This document shows positions 24,329 through 33,349 of a DNA stretch of 34,474 nucleotides, one piece after another; position 1 is the first letter of the stretch; every line of letters starts with the position of its first letter. Source of the stretch: Lachnospiraceae bacterium (GTDB lineage Bacteria > Bacillota > Clostridia > Lachnospirales > Lachnospiraceae). Where the stretch lies: positions 1-34,474 of the forward strand of contig JAFZRH010000065.1 in NCBI GenBank assembly GCA_017619975.1. Direction: 5' to 3'. Both the position numbers and the translations under genes were made by a program. The notes beneath the pieces were generated by a model that was not told the DNA's origin, did no database searches, and saw only the letters and a program-made list of their open reading frames with translations.

Positions 24329-24910
24329 TTAACTGCCGTCCGGCATGCCGCGAAGCAGGCCGAGCAGCTTTTCGGCAAAGATCCGGTGTCCTTCTTCGGT
24401 AAAATGGACCCCGTCGTATGCCAGCGGAATCCCCCACTCGCCGGCATCGGCAAAGCGGATGCGCTCCCCGTCAGCCAGCAAGCGGTACCGGACCGCCAGC
24501 TCTTTCGATTCTTCGATCAGGCGGCTGTCCGGGACCCAGACACCGGGGCGGAACGGAACCGGCGCGATCAGCCAGACAGTTGCGGCTGCGTTCTTTTCGA
24601 GGATCAGGGAGAGCAGTTTCTTCATGGAGCGGGCGGTTTCCGGGGCGGAGAGCCCTGTCAGAAGATCGTTGCTGCCCAGCATGACGGCTGCCAGATCCGG
24701 CTGCGGCGGAGACAGAAGCTCCCCGACCAGGACCGGATGGACGGATTCCCGGGAGACCCCCAGCCCGTTCACGCCGAGATTGCGGACCGCAAAGCCGGCG
24801 GCTGCCAGACGGTCGGTCCAGCGGATCTTTGCGGCGTAGCGGCCTCCCGTAAGAGACTGCGGATCAAAACCGAACGTATTGGAATCACCGATACAGGCAA
24901 TCCGTACCAT
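24329..24910 (-). CDS. SGNH/GDSL-family hydrolase
   Basis: The 193-residue protein has the SGNH blocks: GDSNTFGF with the nucleophile Ser10, a glycine in LGVNGLG, GSND, and DGVHFTEEGH with the Asp-x-x-His pair. Such enzymes remove acyl groups, often acetyl, from sugars or other esters. There is no signal peptide, so it would act in the cytoplasm, for example deacetylating an imported oligosaccharide before glycosidase action. The start has a strong AAGGAGG site. Its promoter is not evident in the 60-nt gap after the YolD gene. Confidence 0.9.
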   Translation of the reverse strand: MVRIACIGDSNTFGFDPQSLTGGRYAAKIRWTDRLAAAGFAVRNLGVNGLGVSRESVHPVLVGELLSPPQPDLAAVMLGSNDLLTGLSAPETARSMKKLLSLILEKNAAATVWLIAPVPFRPGVWVPDSRLIEESKELAVRYRLLADGERIRFADAGEWGIPLAYDGVHFTEEGHRIFAEKLLGLLRGMPDGS

Positions 24911-24970
24911 AGAAGAACCTCCTTACATTTTTTGCCCGGGAGAAGTCCGGTCCCTTTTTGGGCGGGCGGA

Positions 24971-25495
24971 TCACGGAAAAACGGATTCGGAAAGGCCGTC
25001 TTCCGCGGAGACGATCCCGCAGATCTCTTTCAGAGGGATCGTCTGCCCGCTCAGCAGAAGCAGCTGCCCGGCCGAAAAATCGACGCGGAGACAAAAACCG
25101 GTAACGGTCTCGTAACGGCCCGCCGTCCCGAAGGCCTCGCTGTTCCGATCGGTGCAGGGAACAAAGTAAGTGACGCGGACGGGGACGCGCGCTTCTTTCG
25201 CAAGACGGCTGTCTGGCGTCTGATCCCGCAGCCTGACGAGCTTCCGGTCCAGCGCGGAACGCTCTTCTTCGGAGAGATCCCGCCGCGGCTCATACAGAGC
25301 GTCCTTGGCAAGGATCGCCGCACTGAAACCGCGCAGCGCATCGAAGGGCGCAAAGATCTTGGCGCGCCGTCCGATCTCCATAACGGGATGCCGGATCCGA
25401 AAAGGATCCGTTGCCTGGTGCTGCGGACGTTCCTGAAGATAGGCCTCCCGGTATTTAAAGTTTTGGGGCAGAGGGGGATCCCCGGATCGGATCAT
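24971..25495 (-). CDS. YolD-like protein
   Basis: The 174-residue protein contains RAKIFAPFDALRGF, the signature of YolD-like proteins, which accompany Y-family polymerases in Firmicutes and are thought to assist or control them. A start with GGGAGG and a gap of only 36 nt after the polymerase gene support a shared transcript. The protein is longer than the typical YolD domain; the C-terminal half (VTYFVPC, ETVTGFCLRVDF, IPLKEICGI) looks like the beta-sheet continuation of the same family. Confidence 0.82.
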   Translation of the reverse strand: MIRSGDPPLPQNFKYREAYLQERPQHQATDPFRIRHPVMEIGRRAKIFAPFDALRGFSAAILAKDALYEPRRDLSEEERSALDRKLVRLRDQTPDSRLAKEARVPVRVTYFVPCTDRNSEAFGTAGRYETVTGFCLRVDFSAGQLLLLSGQTIPLKEICGIVSAEDGLSESVFP

Positions 25496-25531
25496 GGTCA
25501 GCCTCCCGTTCGGAAGCAGAAGAGCGGCGCC

Positions 25532-26929
25532 TTATGCCTTGTGTCCGCCGATCTGCCGGTTTCTTTCCAGCGCCGTGGCGCCCTTCAGCAGGTTGATTCC
25601 TTTGAAGACGGCGTTCGCGCCGTAGCGGAGGCGGACTTCCCCCATAGCCGCCTGAATTCGTTTTTCTTTTTCCAGAGCCCCGTAATCGGTAAACAGATCC
25701 AGCTGGACTATGCCGTCGTCCTCCGATACGTTCCCGGCGCAGACGCCGAGCCTCCGGAACAGCAGCCGGCGATCGGTCTTCCGGTCAAAAGAGGCGAGCA
25801 GCGCCTTTCGGACAAGAGCCTGCGAATTGGTCCCGGCCGGCAGGCGGACGCTGCCGCCGGCATGCTCCGGATGCAGCCTGCCGTAGAAATCCGCAGATAC
25901 CGGCCCTTTGTACTCCGGACAGACTTCCAGACTTTTGGGATCGTAGGAGACCCACCAGGTAAAGAGCGGCGAGATCAGATGCCTGCGGAACAGATCCGCG
26001 CAGAGCCCGTCGGCCATTTCTTCGAAAACCAGCCGGGCCTCATCAAAGCGGTAGGGCCTCGGCAGGACCTGCCCGCTGGAGAGACTGCGGCGGTCGGTAT
26101 GATAATTTTTGATGTCCCGCATGGTGACCGGTTCGATGCCCCAGGCGTGATCGATCAGGATCTCCCCGTCGATGCCGAAGGTCTTATAGAAGAATTCTTC
26201 GTCCCAGAGACTGCGCTGCGCGATGTCGCCCATCGTCAGAAGATGAGCGTTCATCAGCCGTCTGGCCTTGCCCGGCCCGATCTGCCAGAAGTCCGTCAGC
26301 GGCTTGTGTTCCCAGAGAAGCCGCTTATAGGAGTCCTCCGTTAATTCGGCGATCCGTACGCCGTCCTGATCGGCGGGGCATTTTTTGGCCACGATATCCA
26401 TCGCGACCTTGGCCAGATACAGATTGGTCCCGATGCCGACGGTGGCGGTGATGCCGGTGGTTTTTAAAACGTCCCGGATCATGGTCATGGCCATGCGGTG
26501 CGCCGGCCGGACGCCGGCCCTGCGCGCTTCGACTTCATAGAAATGCAGATAGGGCGTGCAGTCGATAAAACATTCGTCGATCGAGTAGATGTGCACGTCC
26601 TGCGGCGCGGCGTAACGAAGGTAGATCCCGTAGATCTGCGCCGAGATCCGTTCATATTCCGCCATGCGCGGGACGGCGATAATATAGTCCACCCGGGTAT
26701 GGTGTGTTTCCTCATAGTTCCGGATGGCCTGCTTCGCTTCGAAAAGCCGCGGCCGGGCCGGCACGCCGATCGCCTTTAAGGGCGGAGAAACCGCAAGGCA
26801 GATCGTCTTGTCGGAACGGGATTCGTCCGCGACCAGAAGATTTGTTTTCAGCGGATCCAGCCCCCGCCAAACGCATTCCACGGAGGCATAGTAAGACTTA
26901 AGATCGATACAAATATAGATATTCTCCAT
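25532..26929 (-). CDS. Y-family (UmuC/ImpB-like) translesion DNA polymerase
   Basis: The 465-residue protein has the Y-family catalytic residues: Asp9 in ICIDLKSYYASVE and Asp118-Glu119 in YSIDECFID. A thumb helix-hairpin-helix (WQIGPGKARRL) and a little-finger domain follow. Near the C-terminus, QLDLF (409-413) is a canonical beta-clamp-binding motif. It copies past DNA lesions with low fidelity. It sits between a TIGR04076 gene and a YolD-like gene under an S24 repressor, as in damage-inducible UmuC-like cassettes of Firmicutes. The ribosome site before the ATG (AGGATG) is weak, which would keep the level low. Confidence 0.95.
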   Translation of the reverse strand: MENIYICIDLKSYYASVECVWRGLDPLKTNLLVADESRSDKTICLAVSPPLKAIGVPARPRLFEAKQAIRNYEETHHTRVDYIIAVPRMAEYERISAQIYGIYLRYAAPQDVHIYSIDECFIDCTPYLHFYEVEARRAGVRPAHRMAMTMIRDVLKTTGITATVGIGTNLYLAKVAMDIVAKKCPADQDGVRIAELTEDSYKRLLWEHKPLTDFWQIGPGKARRLMNAHLLTMGDIAQRSLWDEEFFYKTFGIDGEILIDHAWGIEPVTMRDIKNYHTDRRSLSSGQVLPRPYRFDEARLVFEEMADGLCADLFRRHLISPLFTWWVSYDPKSLEVCPEYKGPVSADFYGRLHPEHAGGSVRLPAGTNSQALVRKALLASFDRKTDRRLLFRRLGVCAGNVSEDDGIVQLDLFTDYGALEKEKRIQAAMGEVRLRYGANAVFKGINLLKGATALERNRQIGGHKA

Positions 26930-26970
26930 ATGCGCATCATCCTGTCCCCCGTAGGATGCTCCTGTATTTT

Positions 26971-27285
26971 TCAGCCGGCGTCTTCGTCCAGTGCTTCCAG
27001 CAGGAAGCTGACGGGCCGGAAACCGTCATTGCAGGCAATCATGGCAGAGCGCCTGTTCTTCATCCAGCCGTCGTAAATGTTCTCGCCGCCGTGCGCCAGC
27101 GTCATGACGAACGGAGACAGACTGTCCCAGGCGCTCTGGCAGAAACCGTCCGGCTTTTCCCAGCCGTTCGCGACGAAGACCTGACCGGGCTGCATATCGC
27201 AGGTATGCAGGATCGGATTTTCGTAGCGTTCCATCAAGTCTTTGTATTCTGTAATTTTCATGACCGTGATTCGGATCTTTTTCAT
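26971..27285 (-). CDS. TIGR04076 family protein
   Basis: The 104-residue protein matches the pattern of TIGR04076 proteins as I know them: KIRITVMK at the start, then CDMQPGQVF, FCQSAWDSL, and a GGENIYDGWMKN segment. Function is unknown. It has its own TAAAGGAG site, starts 12 nt after the repressor gene and precedes the polymerase by 41 nt, so it belongs to the cassette. Three cysteines (in HTCDM, GFCQ and IACND) could bind a metal, but this is only a possibility. Confidence 0.75.
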   Translation of the reverse strand: MKKIRITVMKITEYKDLMERYENPILHTCDMQPGQVFVANGWEKPDGFCQSAWDSLSPFVMTLAHGGENIYDGWMKNRRSAMIACNDGFRPVSFLLEALDEDAG

Positions 27286-27297
27286 GGCATTTCTCCT

Positions 27298-28146
27298 TTA
27301 CGCCTGCAGGGCGGCGTATTGCTGCACGTCCGCTTCGGAGGCGATCTGCGACGGATCCAGCCTTCCGATGACGCGGCCGATCAGGCAGACCGGCGTATCT
27401 TCCGGGAATTCTACGGTCGGAAAGGCCGGATTTAAAGAATGCAGGCCGTCTTTTCCGCAGACCTTGATATAGGTCTCGTTGCCGATGATAAAGGCGCCGA
27501 TCTCTCCCGGCTTCAGCGCCGACGCGTCCGGCAGGCGGGAAACGAGCACCCTGTCGCCGTGATGATAGGCCGGCTCCATGCTGTCCCCGTTGACAAAAAA
27601 GACGCAGTCGGCTTTTTCCGTCTGCCGGGTTGCGCGGACCCAGAGGGGCGTTCCTTCGTCTTCGAACTCCGTCGGATCTCCGGGACCGGCAGCCAGTGCT
27701 TTTCCGTAGCAGACCAGCCGGCGGAGCGGCGGCAGGCTCTCGGCGGCCTGAATCTCCAGCAGGGTGTCCGCCATCCGGCTGACGGCGAGCTGATGCCCCC
27801 GGCTGAGACGCCGGTATTTTCCGATCAGAAGCTGCTCGCCGGCCGAATAGGACGAAGAGGCTTCGCGGATGCCGAACAGATCGGCCAGGCTGATGCGCAG
27901 CGCGGCGCAGAGAGCCGGCAGGAGATTGAGGTCGGGCCGTCCCCGACCGTGTTCCCAGTTGTTGACGGCATTGGAGGAGACCCCGAGTTTTTCGGCCAGC
28001 GCTTTCTGTCCGATGCCGCGCTCTTCGCGGAAGAAGCGAATGCGTCCGCCAAGCGCGGCGGGGCCGGAACAAACGGACCGATCCGGCTCCCGGTCTGTGA
28101 CGGAAGCGTCTGCGGAAGAGAAACTTTCGATTTTACGCCGCGGCAT
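27298..28146 (-). CDS. XRE-family self-cleaving S24 repressor (LexA/HdiR-like)
   Basis: The 282-residue protein has an N-terminal XRE HTH (about 33-92: IGQKALAEKLGVSSNAVNNWEHG) and a C-terminal S24 peptidase domain. The catalytic serine is in NGDSMEP (Ser189) and the lysine in ETYIKVCG (Lys228). An Ala-Gly cleavage site is present at residues 153-154. Such repressors cleave themselves when RecA is activated, releasing their operon. It is first in a leftward operon with TIGR04076, polymerase and YolD genes. The start at 28146 has AAGGAGG 7 nt before it; the longer open frame upstream crosses the promoter. A prophage repressor is an alternative, but no phage genes are present. Confidence 0.92.
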   Translation of the reverse strand: MPRRKIESFSSADASVTDREPDRSVCSGPAALGGRIRFFREERGIGQKALAEKLGVSSNAVNNWEHGRGRPDLNLLPALCAALRISLADLFGIREASSSYSAGEQLLIGKYRRLSRGHQLAVSRMADTLLEIQAAESLPPLRRLVCYGKALAAGPGDPTEFEDEGTPLWVRATRQTEKADCVFFVNGDSMEPAYHHGDRVLVSRLPDASALKPGEIGAFIIGNETYIKVCGKDGLHSLNPAFPTVEFPEDTPVCLIGRVIGRLDPSQIASEADVQQYAALQA

Positions 28147-28188
28147 ATCGCTTCCTCCTTTCTGCGGGGCGTACCGTGCCCCGCTTCG

Positions 28189-28239
28189 ATCATAGCACAT
28201 AGACGGAAGATTATCAAGAGAAAAACACATAAATTATGT
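28189..28239 (-). promoter_or_regulatory. Promoter and dyad of the repressor-polymerase operon
   Basis: On the reverse strand TTGATA (28217-28212) and TATGAT (28194-28189) are 17 nt apart. A 13-bp dyad ACATAA-a-TTATGT (28227-28239) lies 9 bp upstream of the -35 and is the best candidate for the repressor's own site. I see no LexA box of the CGAAC-N4-GTTCG type here. Confidence 0.65.
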
Positions 28240-28255
28240 ATTTTGAGCGGAAAAG

Positions 28256-28287
28256 CGAGAGAGGATCCTTCCCGGGACCCTCTCTCG
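28256..28287. terminator. Terminator after the MATE gene
   Basis: The stem CGAGAGAGG (28256-28264) with CCTCTCTCG (28279-28287) is followed by GTTTTTC on the forward strand and by CTTTTCC on the reverse strand. It ends the leftward efflux operon and insulates the repressor promoter. Confidence 0.85.
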
Positions 28288-28293
28288 TTTTTC

Positions 28294-29679
28294 TCAGGAT
28301 TTGATGGCTTTCGTTTCCCAGCGGCCGCTCCGGTAGCGGAGATAGAAGATGGAAGAACGGACGATCCAGTCGAGAACGGAGTGCGCCAGCCAGACGCCGA
28401 TGACGCCCCAGCCGAGCAGGATCGCGAAGATATAGGCAAAGAGGACCCGGACGGTCCACATGGAGATCATGCTGACCCACATCGTGAACCGGGCATCGCC
28501 GCAGGCCCGAAGGAAAGCCGGCAGGGCAAAGGCCGGCATCCAGATGACCATGGAAGCGACGCCGTGGATGACCGTCAGGATCGTCGCCAGACGGATCGTT
28601 TCGGGCGAAACGTTCGGGGAGGAGCCGTAGATCTTCATGACGAGCGGAAGCAGCAAAAGGCCCAGGGCGTTGGCGGCGTTCATGGCCAGGTAGGTGAGTT
28701 TGGCGAATTTCTTCATGTAGTAGCGGGCGTCGTCAAAGGCGCCGGCCCCGATGCACTGGCTGATGACCGTAACCAGGGCCAGGCTGATGGCCGTTCCCGT
28801 AAAATGATGGAAGCCGCCCAGCGTGTTGGCGATGCCGTTGGCTGCCTGCGAAACGGTGCCGAGACTGGAGACCAGGCTGGCCAGAACCAGACGGCCCAGA
28901 TGGAACATGCCGTTCTCGGCGCTGGCCGGAACGCCGATATAGAGGATATTCCGCATCATCCGGTGCTGGTAGCGGAAGCGGAAAACCTGTTTCAGACTTA
29001 ACGTCAGGGAAGGATTGGAGAGAAGAAGGAGGATCACGGCGGCGGCCACGGTGCGGGAGACCAGGGTCGGGATCGCGACGCCTGCCACGTCCATGCCGAA
29101 GCCGAAGATCAGGACCGCGTTGCCGACGACGTTGATCACGTTCATCAGGACGGAGACCCGGAGCGTGATCCTGGATTTGCTCATGGCGCGGAAAACAGCG
29201 GTCCCGCCGTTATACAGCGCGATCGCGGGGATCGAGGCCATGACGATGGAATAATAGGTCCGGGTGGCCCGGATCACTTCGGGATCCGGATTGCGGTTGA
29301 TGAGTCCCAGAACGCCGTCCCGGAACAGATAAAGAACAGCCGTGATGGTCAAAGAGACGGCCAGAAGAAGCAGAAACATGTGATGGGTGGAGCGCCGGGC
29401 GTCTTCCTGAAGCTTTTTCCCGAGGTACTGTCCCGCGACGGCGGCGCCGCCCGCGGCCATGCCGGCAAAGATCTGGATCATCAGATTGCTGAGCTGATCC
29501 ACGAGATTGACAGCGGAAATAGAGGCCTGCCCGACCCGGGAAACCATGAGCGAATCGGCCAGACCGACCGTGATCGTCAGCAGCTGCTCGAAGATTAACG
29601 GAATAATCAGAGCCTTCAGCATCTGATTGGTAAAGACGATCCGCCGCTTTTCGGAATTGTTGGTATTCGGCGCTTCCAT
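28294..29679 (-). CDS. MATE-family multidrug efflux transporter
   Basis: The 461-residue protein is hydrophobic throughout, with about 12 membrane segments, and has the MATE start pattern (IIPLIFEQLLTITVGLADSLMVSRVG followed by AVNLVDQL) and an internal second half beginning near residue 240. MATE proteins export cationic drugs or metabolites in exchange for Na+ or H+. It lies 21 nt after an ABC exporter pair in the same operon, so the three genes may respond to a common toxic compound. It is followed by a terminator. Confidence 0.93.
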   Translation of the reverse strand: MEAPNTNNSEKRRIVFTNQMLKALIIPLIFEQLLTITVGLADSLMVSRVGQASISAVNLVDQLSNLMIQIFAGMAAGGAAVAGQYLGKKLQEDARRSTHHMFLLLLAVSLTITAVLYLFRDGVLGLINRNPDPEVIRATRTYYSIVMASIPAIALYNGGTAVFRAMSKSRITLRVSVLMNVINVVGNAVLIFGFGMDVAGVAIPTLVSRTVAAAVILLLLSNPSLTLSLKQVFRFRYQHRMMRNILYIGVPASAENGMFHLGRLVLASLVSSLGTVSQAANGIANTLGGFHHFTGTAISLALVTVISQCIGAGAFDDARYYMKKFAKLTYLAMNAANALGLLLLPLVMKIYGSSPNVSPETIRLATILTVIHGVASMVIWMPAFALPAFLRACGDARFTMWVSMISMWTVRVLFAYIFAILLGWGVIGVWLAHSVLDWIVRSSIFYLRYRSGRWETKAIKS

Positions 29680-29700
29680 GCTGCGCAGTCTCTCCTTCGT

Positions 29701-31500
29701 TTACTCGAACTGGCTGGCGTAAAGCCTGTAATAGAAGCCCTTCCGGAGCATGAGCTCCTCGTGCGTGCCCTGTTCCACCACGTCGCCCTGATCCACCACC
29801 AGGATCCGGTCGGCGTTTTGAACGGTGCTTAAGCGGTGGGCGATCACGAAGCTGGTCTTGCCCTTCATCAGGCTGCGGATGGCTTTCTGCACCTGCCGCT
29901 CGGTGTTGGTATCCACGTTGGAGGTTGCCTCGTCCAGGATCAGCATGTTGTTGTCGTAGAGCATGGCGCGGGCGATGGTAAGGAGCTGCTTCTGCCCCTT
30001 GGAGATGTTGCCGCCGTCCTCGGAGATCACGGTATTGTAGCCGTTCGGCAGCCGCATGATGTAGTTGTGGATGCGGGCGGCCTTCGCGGCGGCCACGACC
30101 TCGTCGAAGCTCGCGTTTTCCTTGCCGTAGGCGATATTGTCGAAGATGGTCCCGTTGAAGACCCAGGTGTCCTGCAGCACCATCGCGTAGGCGCGGCGCA
30201 GGGATTCCATGGTATATTCGCGGTTTTCGGTTCCGTCCACGAGGATCTTTCCGCTGTCGGGATCGTAGAAGCGCATCAGCAGGTTGATGATCGTGGTCTT
30301 GCCGGCGCCGGTCGGGCCGACGATGGCGATGGTCTGGCCGGGCCTCGCTTCCAGGTTCAGATCGTGCAGGATCGTCTTGCCGGGCAGATATCCGAACTGG
30401 ACGTGCTCGGCTTCGACGTGCCCTTCGCAGCTTTCCAGCACCTTCGCGCCGTAGATATCCTTCGCCTCCTCCGGCTCATCCAGGAGCTTGAAGACCCGCT
30501 CCGACGCCGCGAGCGCGGAGAAGATCTCGTTGATGATATTCGAGATCTCATTGATGGGGCCGGAGAACTTGCGGCTGTAGAGCACGAAGCTGGAGATCTG
30601 CTCCAGTCCGACGATCTTTAAGAGATACAGGACCGCGCCGCCCATGCCGATGGCGGCCAGACCGAAGTTCGAGATCATGCCGATGGTCGGGCCCATGGTC
30701 ATGCCCAGCCCGTCGGCGTTTTTATAGGCTTCGGCCGCCGCGCGGTTGATCTCGCTGAAGCGTTCGCAGACCTGATCCTCGTGCGCGTAGGCGAGGATCG
30801 TTTTCTGGCCCGTGAACATTTCTTCCGCGAAGCCGTTCATCTCGCCGTAGGCGGCGCTGCGCCGCGCGTAGCGGGGCCTGGTCTTTTTCGACATGCTGCG
30901 CGTAAAGAGCACGGACACCGGGATGGTGAAGACCATGCAGAGCACGAGCGGGATCGAGATGACGCACATCATGAGGAAGCTGCCGACCACGGTCACCGTG
31001 CTGGTGATGATATGGATGACGTCCGTGGACAGGCTTAAGGCGACGACGTCGATGTCGTAGCTCACGCGGCTGATGATATCGCCGGCCTGATTGCGGTCGA
31101 AGTAGCCGACGGGCAGGGTCATCAGCTTGTTCATGACGTCGCGGCGCATGTTGCGGGCAACCCGCCGGCCCACGCGCATCATGCAGATATTCACGGTAAA
31201 ATTCATCACGCTGCTGCCGATATAGGCGATCAGCATGAAGAGGGCGTAGCGTTTGACGGCGGCCATATTCACGCTGCCGATCCCGGCTTCAAAGCCCGCC
31301 TCCGCTTCGCCGATGGCTTTGCCGGCAAAACGCGGCCCCAAAAGGTTGCCGATGTTGCTGGCAAAGGCGCAGACTAAAAGCAGCAGCACGATCCACTTGT
31401 AGACCATCAGATAGGAAATGATGCGTTTTAAGGCGCCTTTCGCGTCCTTCGGTTTTTCTTTAACGCCTCCGCGGTCTCCTTTTCCCGGCACGTCCGTCAC
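29701..31500 (-). CDS. ABC exporter half-transporter, consensus-site subunit
   Basis: The 599-residue protein has a six-helix ABC membrane domain (about 25-330) followed by an ATPase domain. Walker A is GPTGAGKTT (395-403) and Walker B is ILDEATSNVDT with the catalytic Glu524 present. The signature loop is ISKGQ (499-503) rather than LSGGQ. With its partner it forms a heterodimer: this subunit gives the intact Walker B and the altered signature. The two genes are 3 nt apart. Such pairs (BmrCD, TM287/288 type) export drugs or peptides. The N-terminal Lys-rich extension is cytoplasmic. Confidence 0.94.
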   Translation of the reverse strand: MTDVPGKGDRGGVKEKPKDAKGALKRIISYLMVYKWIVLLLLVCAFASNIGNLLGPRFAGKAIGEAEAGFEAGIGSVNMAAVKRYALFMLIAYIGSSVMNFTVNICMMRVGRRVARNMRRDVMNKLMTLPVGYFDRNQAGDIISRVSYDIDVVALSLSTDVIHIITSTVTVVGSFLMMCVISIPLVLCMVFTIPVSVLFTRSMSKKTRPRYARRSAAYGEMNGFAEEMFTGQKTILAYAHEDQVCERFSEINRAAAEAYKNADGLGMTMGPTIGMISNFGLAAIGMGGAVLYLLKIVGLEQISSFVLYSRKFSGPINEISNIINEIFSALAASERVFKLLDEPEEAKDIYGAKVLESCEGHVEAEHVQFGYLPGKTILHDLNLEARPGQTIAIVGPTGAGKTTIINLLMRFYDPDSGKILVDGTENREYTMESLRRAYAMVLQDTWVFNGTIFDNIAYGKENASFDEVVAAAKAARIHNYIMRLPNGYNTVISEDGGNISKGQKQLLTIARAMLYDNNMLILDEATSNVDTNTERQVQKAIRSLMKGKTSFVIAHRLSTVQNADRILVVDQGDVVEQGTHEELMLRKGFYYRLYASQFE

Positions 31501-31503
31501 CCC

Positions 31504-33261
31504 CTATCCTGCGATCGCGCCCATCTGGATCTCGTAGATCTCCCGATAGGCGGGGCAGCTTTCAAGAAGCTCGTCGTGCGTTCCGTAGCCGATGCAGCGG
31601 CCGTTGTCGAGCACCAGGATCTTCGTCATGTTCATGACGCTGGAGACGCGCTGCGCGATCATGATCAGCGTGCTGTCTTTATGATTTAAACCGATGGCCT
31701 TCCGCATGGCGGCGTCGGTCTTGTAGTCCAGGGCGGAGGAAGCGTCGTCCAGGATCAGGATCTCCGGATCCGCCGCCAGGGCGCGGGCCACCAGGATCCG
31801 CTGCTTCTGGCCGCCGGAGAGATTCGCCCCTTTGATGGCGGCCTGGAAGTCCAGTCCTTCCGGCAGCGCGTCCACGAAGTCGGCGGCCATGGCGTCTTCC
31901 AGCGCCTGATGCAGGGCCTTTTCCGAAAGACCGCGGCCGAAGTCGATGTTCTCCCGTAAGGATTCCTTAAAGACCATGTCGTTCTGGAAGGCGGCGCCGA
32001 ATTTGCGGCGGAGCGCATCCTTTTCGTAGGTCCGCACGTCTTTTCCGTCCACGAAAACGCCGCCGCCCGTGGCATCGTAGAAATGCATCAGCAAGTTGAT
32101 GACGGTGGTTTTGCCGCAGCCGGTCGGCCCGATGATGCCGAGGCTTTCGCCCCGGCCCACGGCAAAGCTGATGTCGTCGAGCGCTTTTTCGCGGGTCTCG
32201 CCGTGGAAGCCTTCCACCTCTCCGCTGTCTTCGCCGTAGGAAAAATCCACGTGCTCGAAGCGGATGAATTCGTCGCCGGAAGGCTTCAGCGCTTCTGCCT
32301 CCGGCAGGACGTCTTCCTCCGTCTGCGTCTCAAGCACCGCGTCGATGCGGTCCGCGCTGGCGCTGGCTTTGGACAAAGTCATGAAGATGCGGGAAAGCCC
32401 CATCACGCCCATGGTGATCATATTGAAATAGGTCAGAAATGCTAAGATGACGCCGGGCTTCATCAGTCCGTCGTTGACGCGGCCGGCGCCGATCAGGACC
32501 ACCAGGGTCAGACCGGCGTTGAGGCACAGCTGCATGAGCGGGCTCGGGATCGCCATGATGGTGGCGGCCTTGATGTCGCTCCGGGTCATTTCCTCGTTGG
32601 CGGCCGCGAAGCGTCGCTTTTCGTAATCCTCCTTGGAGAGGGCTTTCACGACCCGGATCCCGGTGATGTTTTCACGCATGATCCGGACGATGGCGTCCAG
32701 CTTGCCCTGCACGGTTTTATAAAGCGGGATGCCGCGGGAAGAGACGAAGAGGACCACCGCGATCAGGACCGGCAGCATGATGACCAGGATCATGGCCAGA
32801 TGCGCGTCCATGATCAGCGCCACGATGACCCCGCCGATGAGCAGGATCGGCGCGCGCACACAGAGCGTCTGCAGCTGCTGGACCGAAGACTGCACGTTGT
32901 AGCTGTCGGAGGTCATGCGGGAGATGAGGCTCGGCAGGGTGAAGGCGTCAAACTGGGCGCCGCTTAAGTTGGAGGTCTTCCGGAAGAGCGCCTGCCGGAC
33001 CTCGTAGCTGATCCGGTGCGCGTTGTCCACGCCTTTGCGGTTGGCGGTGACGTTCAGCGTGCGGCAGACAAACGCCGCCGCGAACATGGCAAAGCCCCAG
33101 ACCAGGACCTGGACAAGGTCTTTGGTCGGAACCACGTCATCCACGATATGTTCGAAAATATAGGGAAGCGAGAGTTCAAAAAAAGCCGCAGCCAGCTTGA
33201 TGAAGATGGCCAGCGCGACGGGCTTTTTATATTTCCCCAGATAACGGAAGATCAGTTTCAT
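31504..33261 (-). CDS. ABC exporter half-transporter, degenerate-site subunit
   Basis: The 585-residue protein has an ABC membrane domain (about 10-310) and an ATPase domain. Walker A is GPTGCGKTT (378-386), the signature is canonical LSGGQ (481-485), but the Walker B glutamate is replaced by aspartate (LILDDASS, Asp506). Together with the ISKGQ of the partner this builds one degenerate and one active ATP site, the hallmark of heterodimeric exporters. A 15-20-residue acidic insertion near residues 343-358 lengthens the start of the ATPase domain. It is first in the operon; AAGGAG lies before the ATG. Confidence 0.94.
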   Translation of the reverse strand: MKLIFRYLGKYKKPVALAIFIKLAAAFFELSLPYIFEHIVDDVVPTKDLVQVLVWGFAMFAAAFVCRTLNVTANRKGVDNAHRISYEVRQALFRKTSNLSGAQFDAFTLPSLISRMTSDSYNVQSSVQQLQTLCVRAPILLIGGVIVALIMDAHLAMILVIMLPVLIAVVLFVSSRGIPLYKTVQGKLDAIVRIMRENITGIRVVKALSKEDYEKRRFAAANEEMTRSDIKAATIMAIPSPLMQLCLNAGLTLVVLIGAGRVNDGLMKPGVILAFLTYFNMITMGVMGLSRIFMTLSKASASADRIDAVLETQTEEDVLPEAEALKPSGDEFIRFEHVDFSYGEDSGEVEGFHGETREKALDDISFAVGRGESLGIIGPTGCGKTTVINLLMHFYDATGGGVFVDGKDVRTYEKDALRRKFGAAFQNDMVFKESLRENIDFGRGLSEKALHQALEDAMAADFVDALPEGLDFQAAIKGANLSGGQKQRILVARALAADPEILILDDASSALDYKTDAAMRKAIGLNHKDSTLIMIAQRVSSVMNMTKILVLDNGRCIGYGTHDELLESCPAYREIYEIQMGAIAG

Positions 33262-33303
33262 GGAGGCTCCTTTGATGCACGGACAGAAACGGACAACAAA
33301 AAA

Positions 33304-33332
33304 AGTATATCATATATGTATGCGAAAAACAA
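33304..33332 (-). promoter_or_regulatory. Promoter of the efflux operon
   Basis: On the reverse strand TTGTTT (33332-33327) and TATACT (33309-33304) are 17 nt apart, about 45 nt before the ABC start. A short CATATATG palindrome (33311-33318) lies in the spacer. Confidence 0.65.
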
Positions 33333-33349
33333 GAAAGACAGGCGGGCGA

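Noticed and set aside
24911-24970. Possible terminator between the YolD and SGNH genes
   Set aside because: Only a short GC stem is visible and no T-run follows on the reverse strand, so I do not call it.
24308-26344. Forward open frame of 678 codons
   Set aside because: Antisense to the SGNH, YolD and polymerase genes, all of which have family motifs.
27439-29001. Forward open frame of 520 codons
   Set aside because: Runs antisense across the repressor gene, a promoter, a terminator and the MATE gene.
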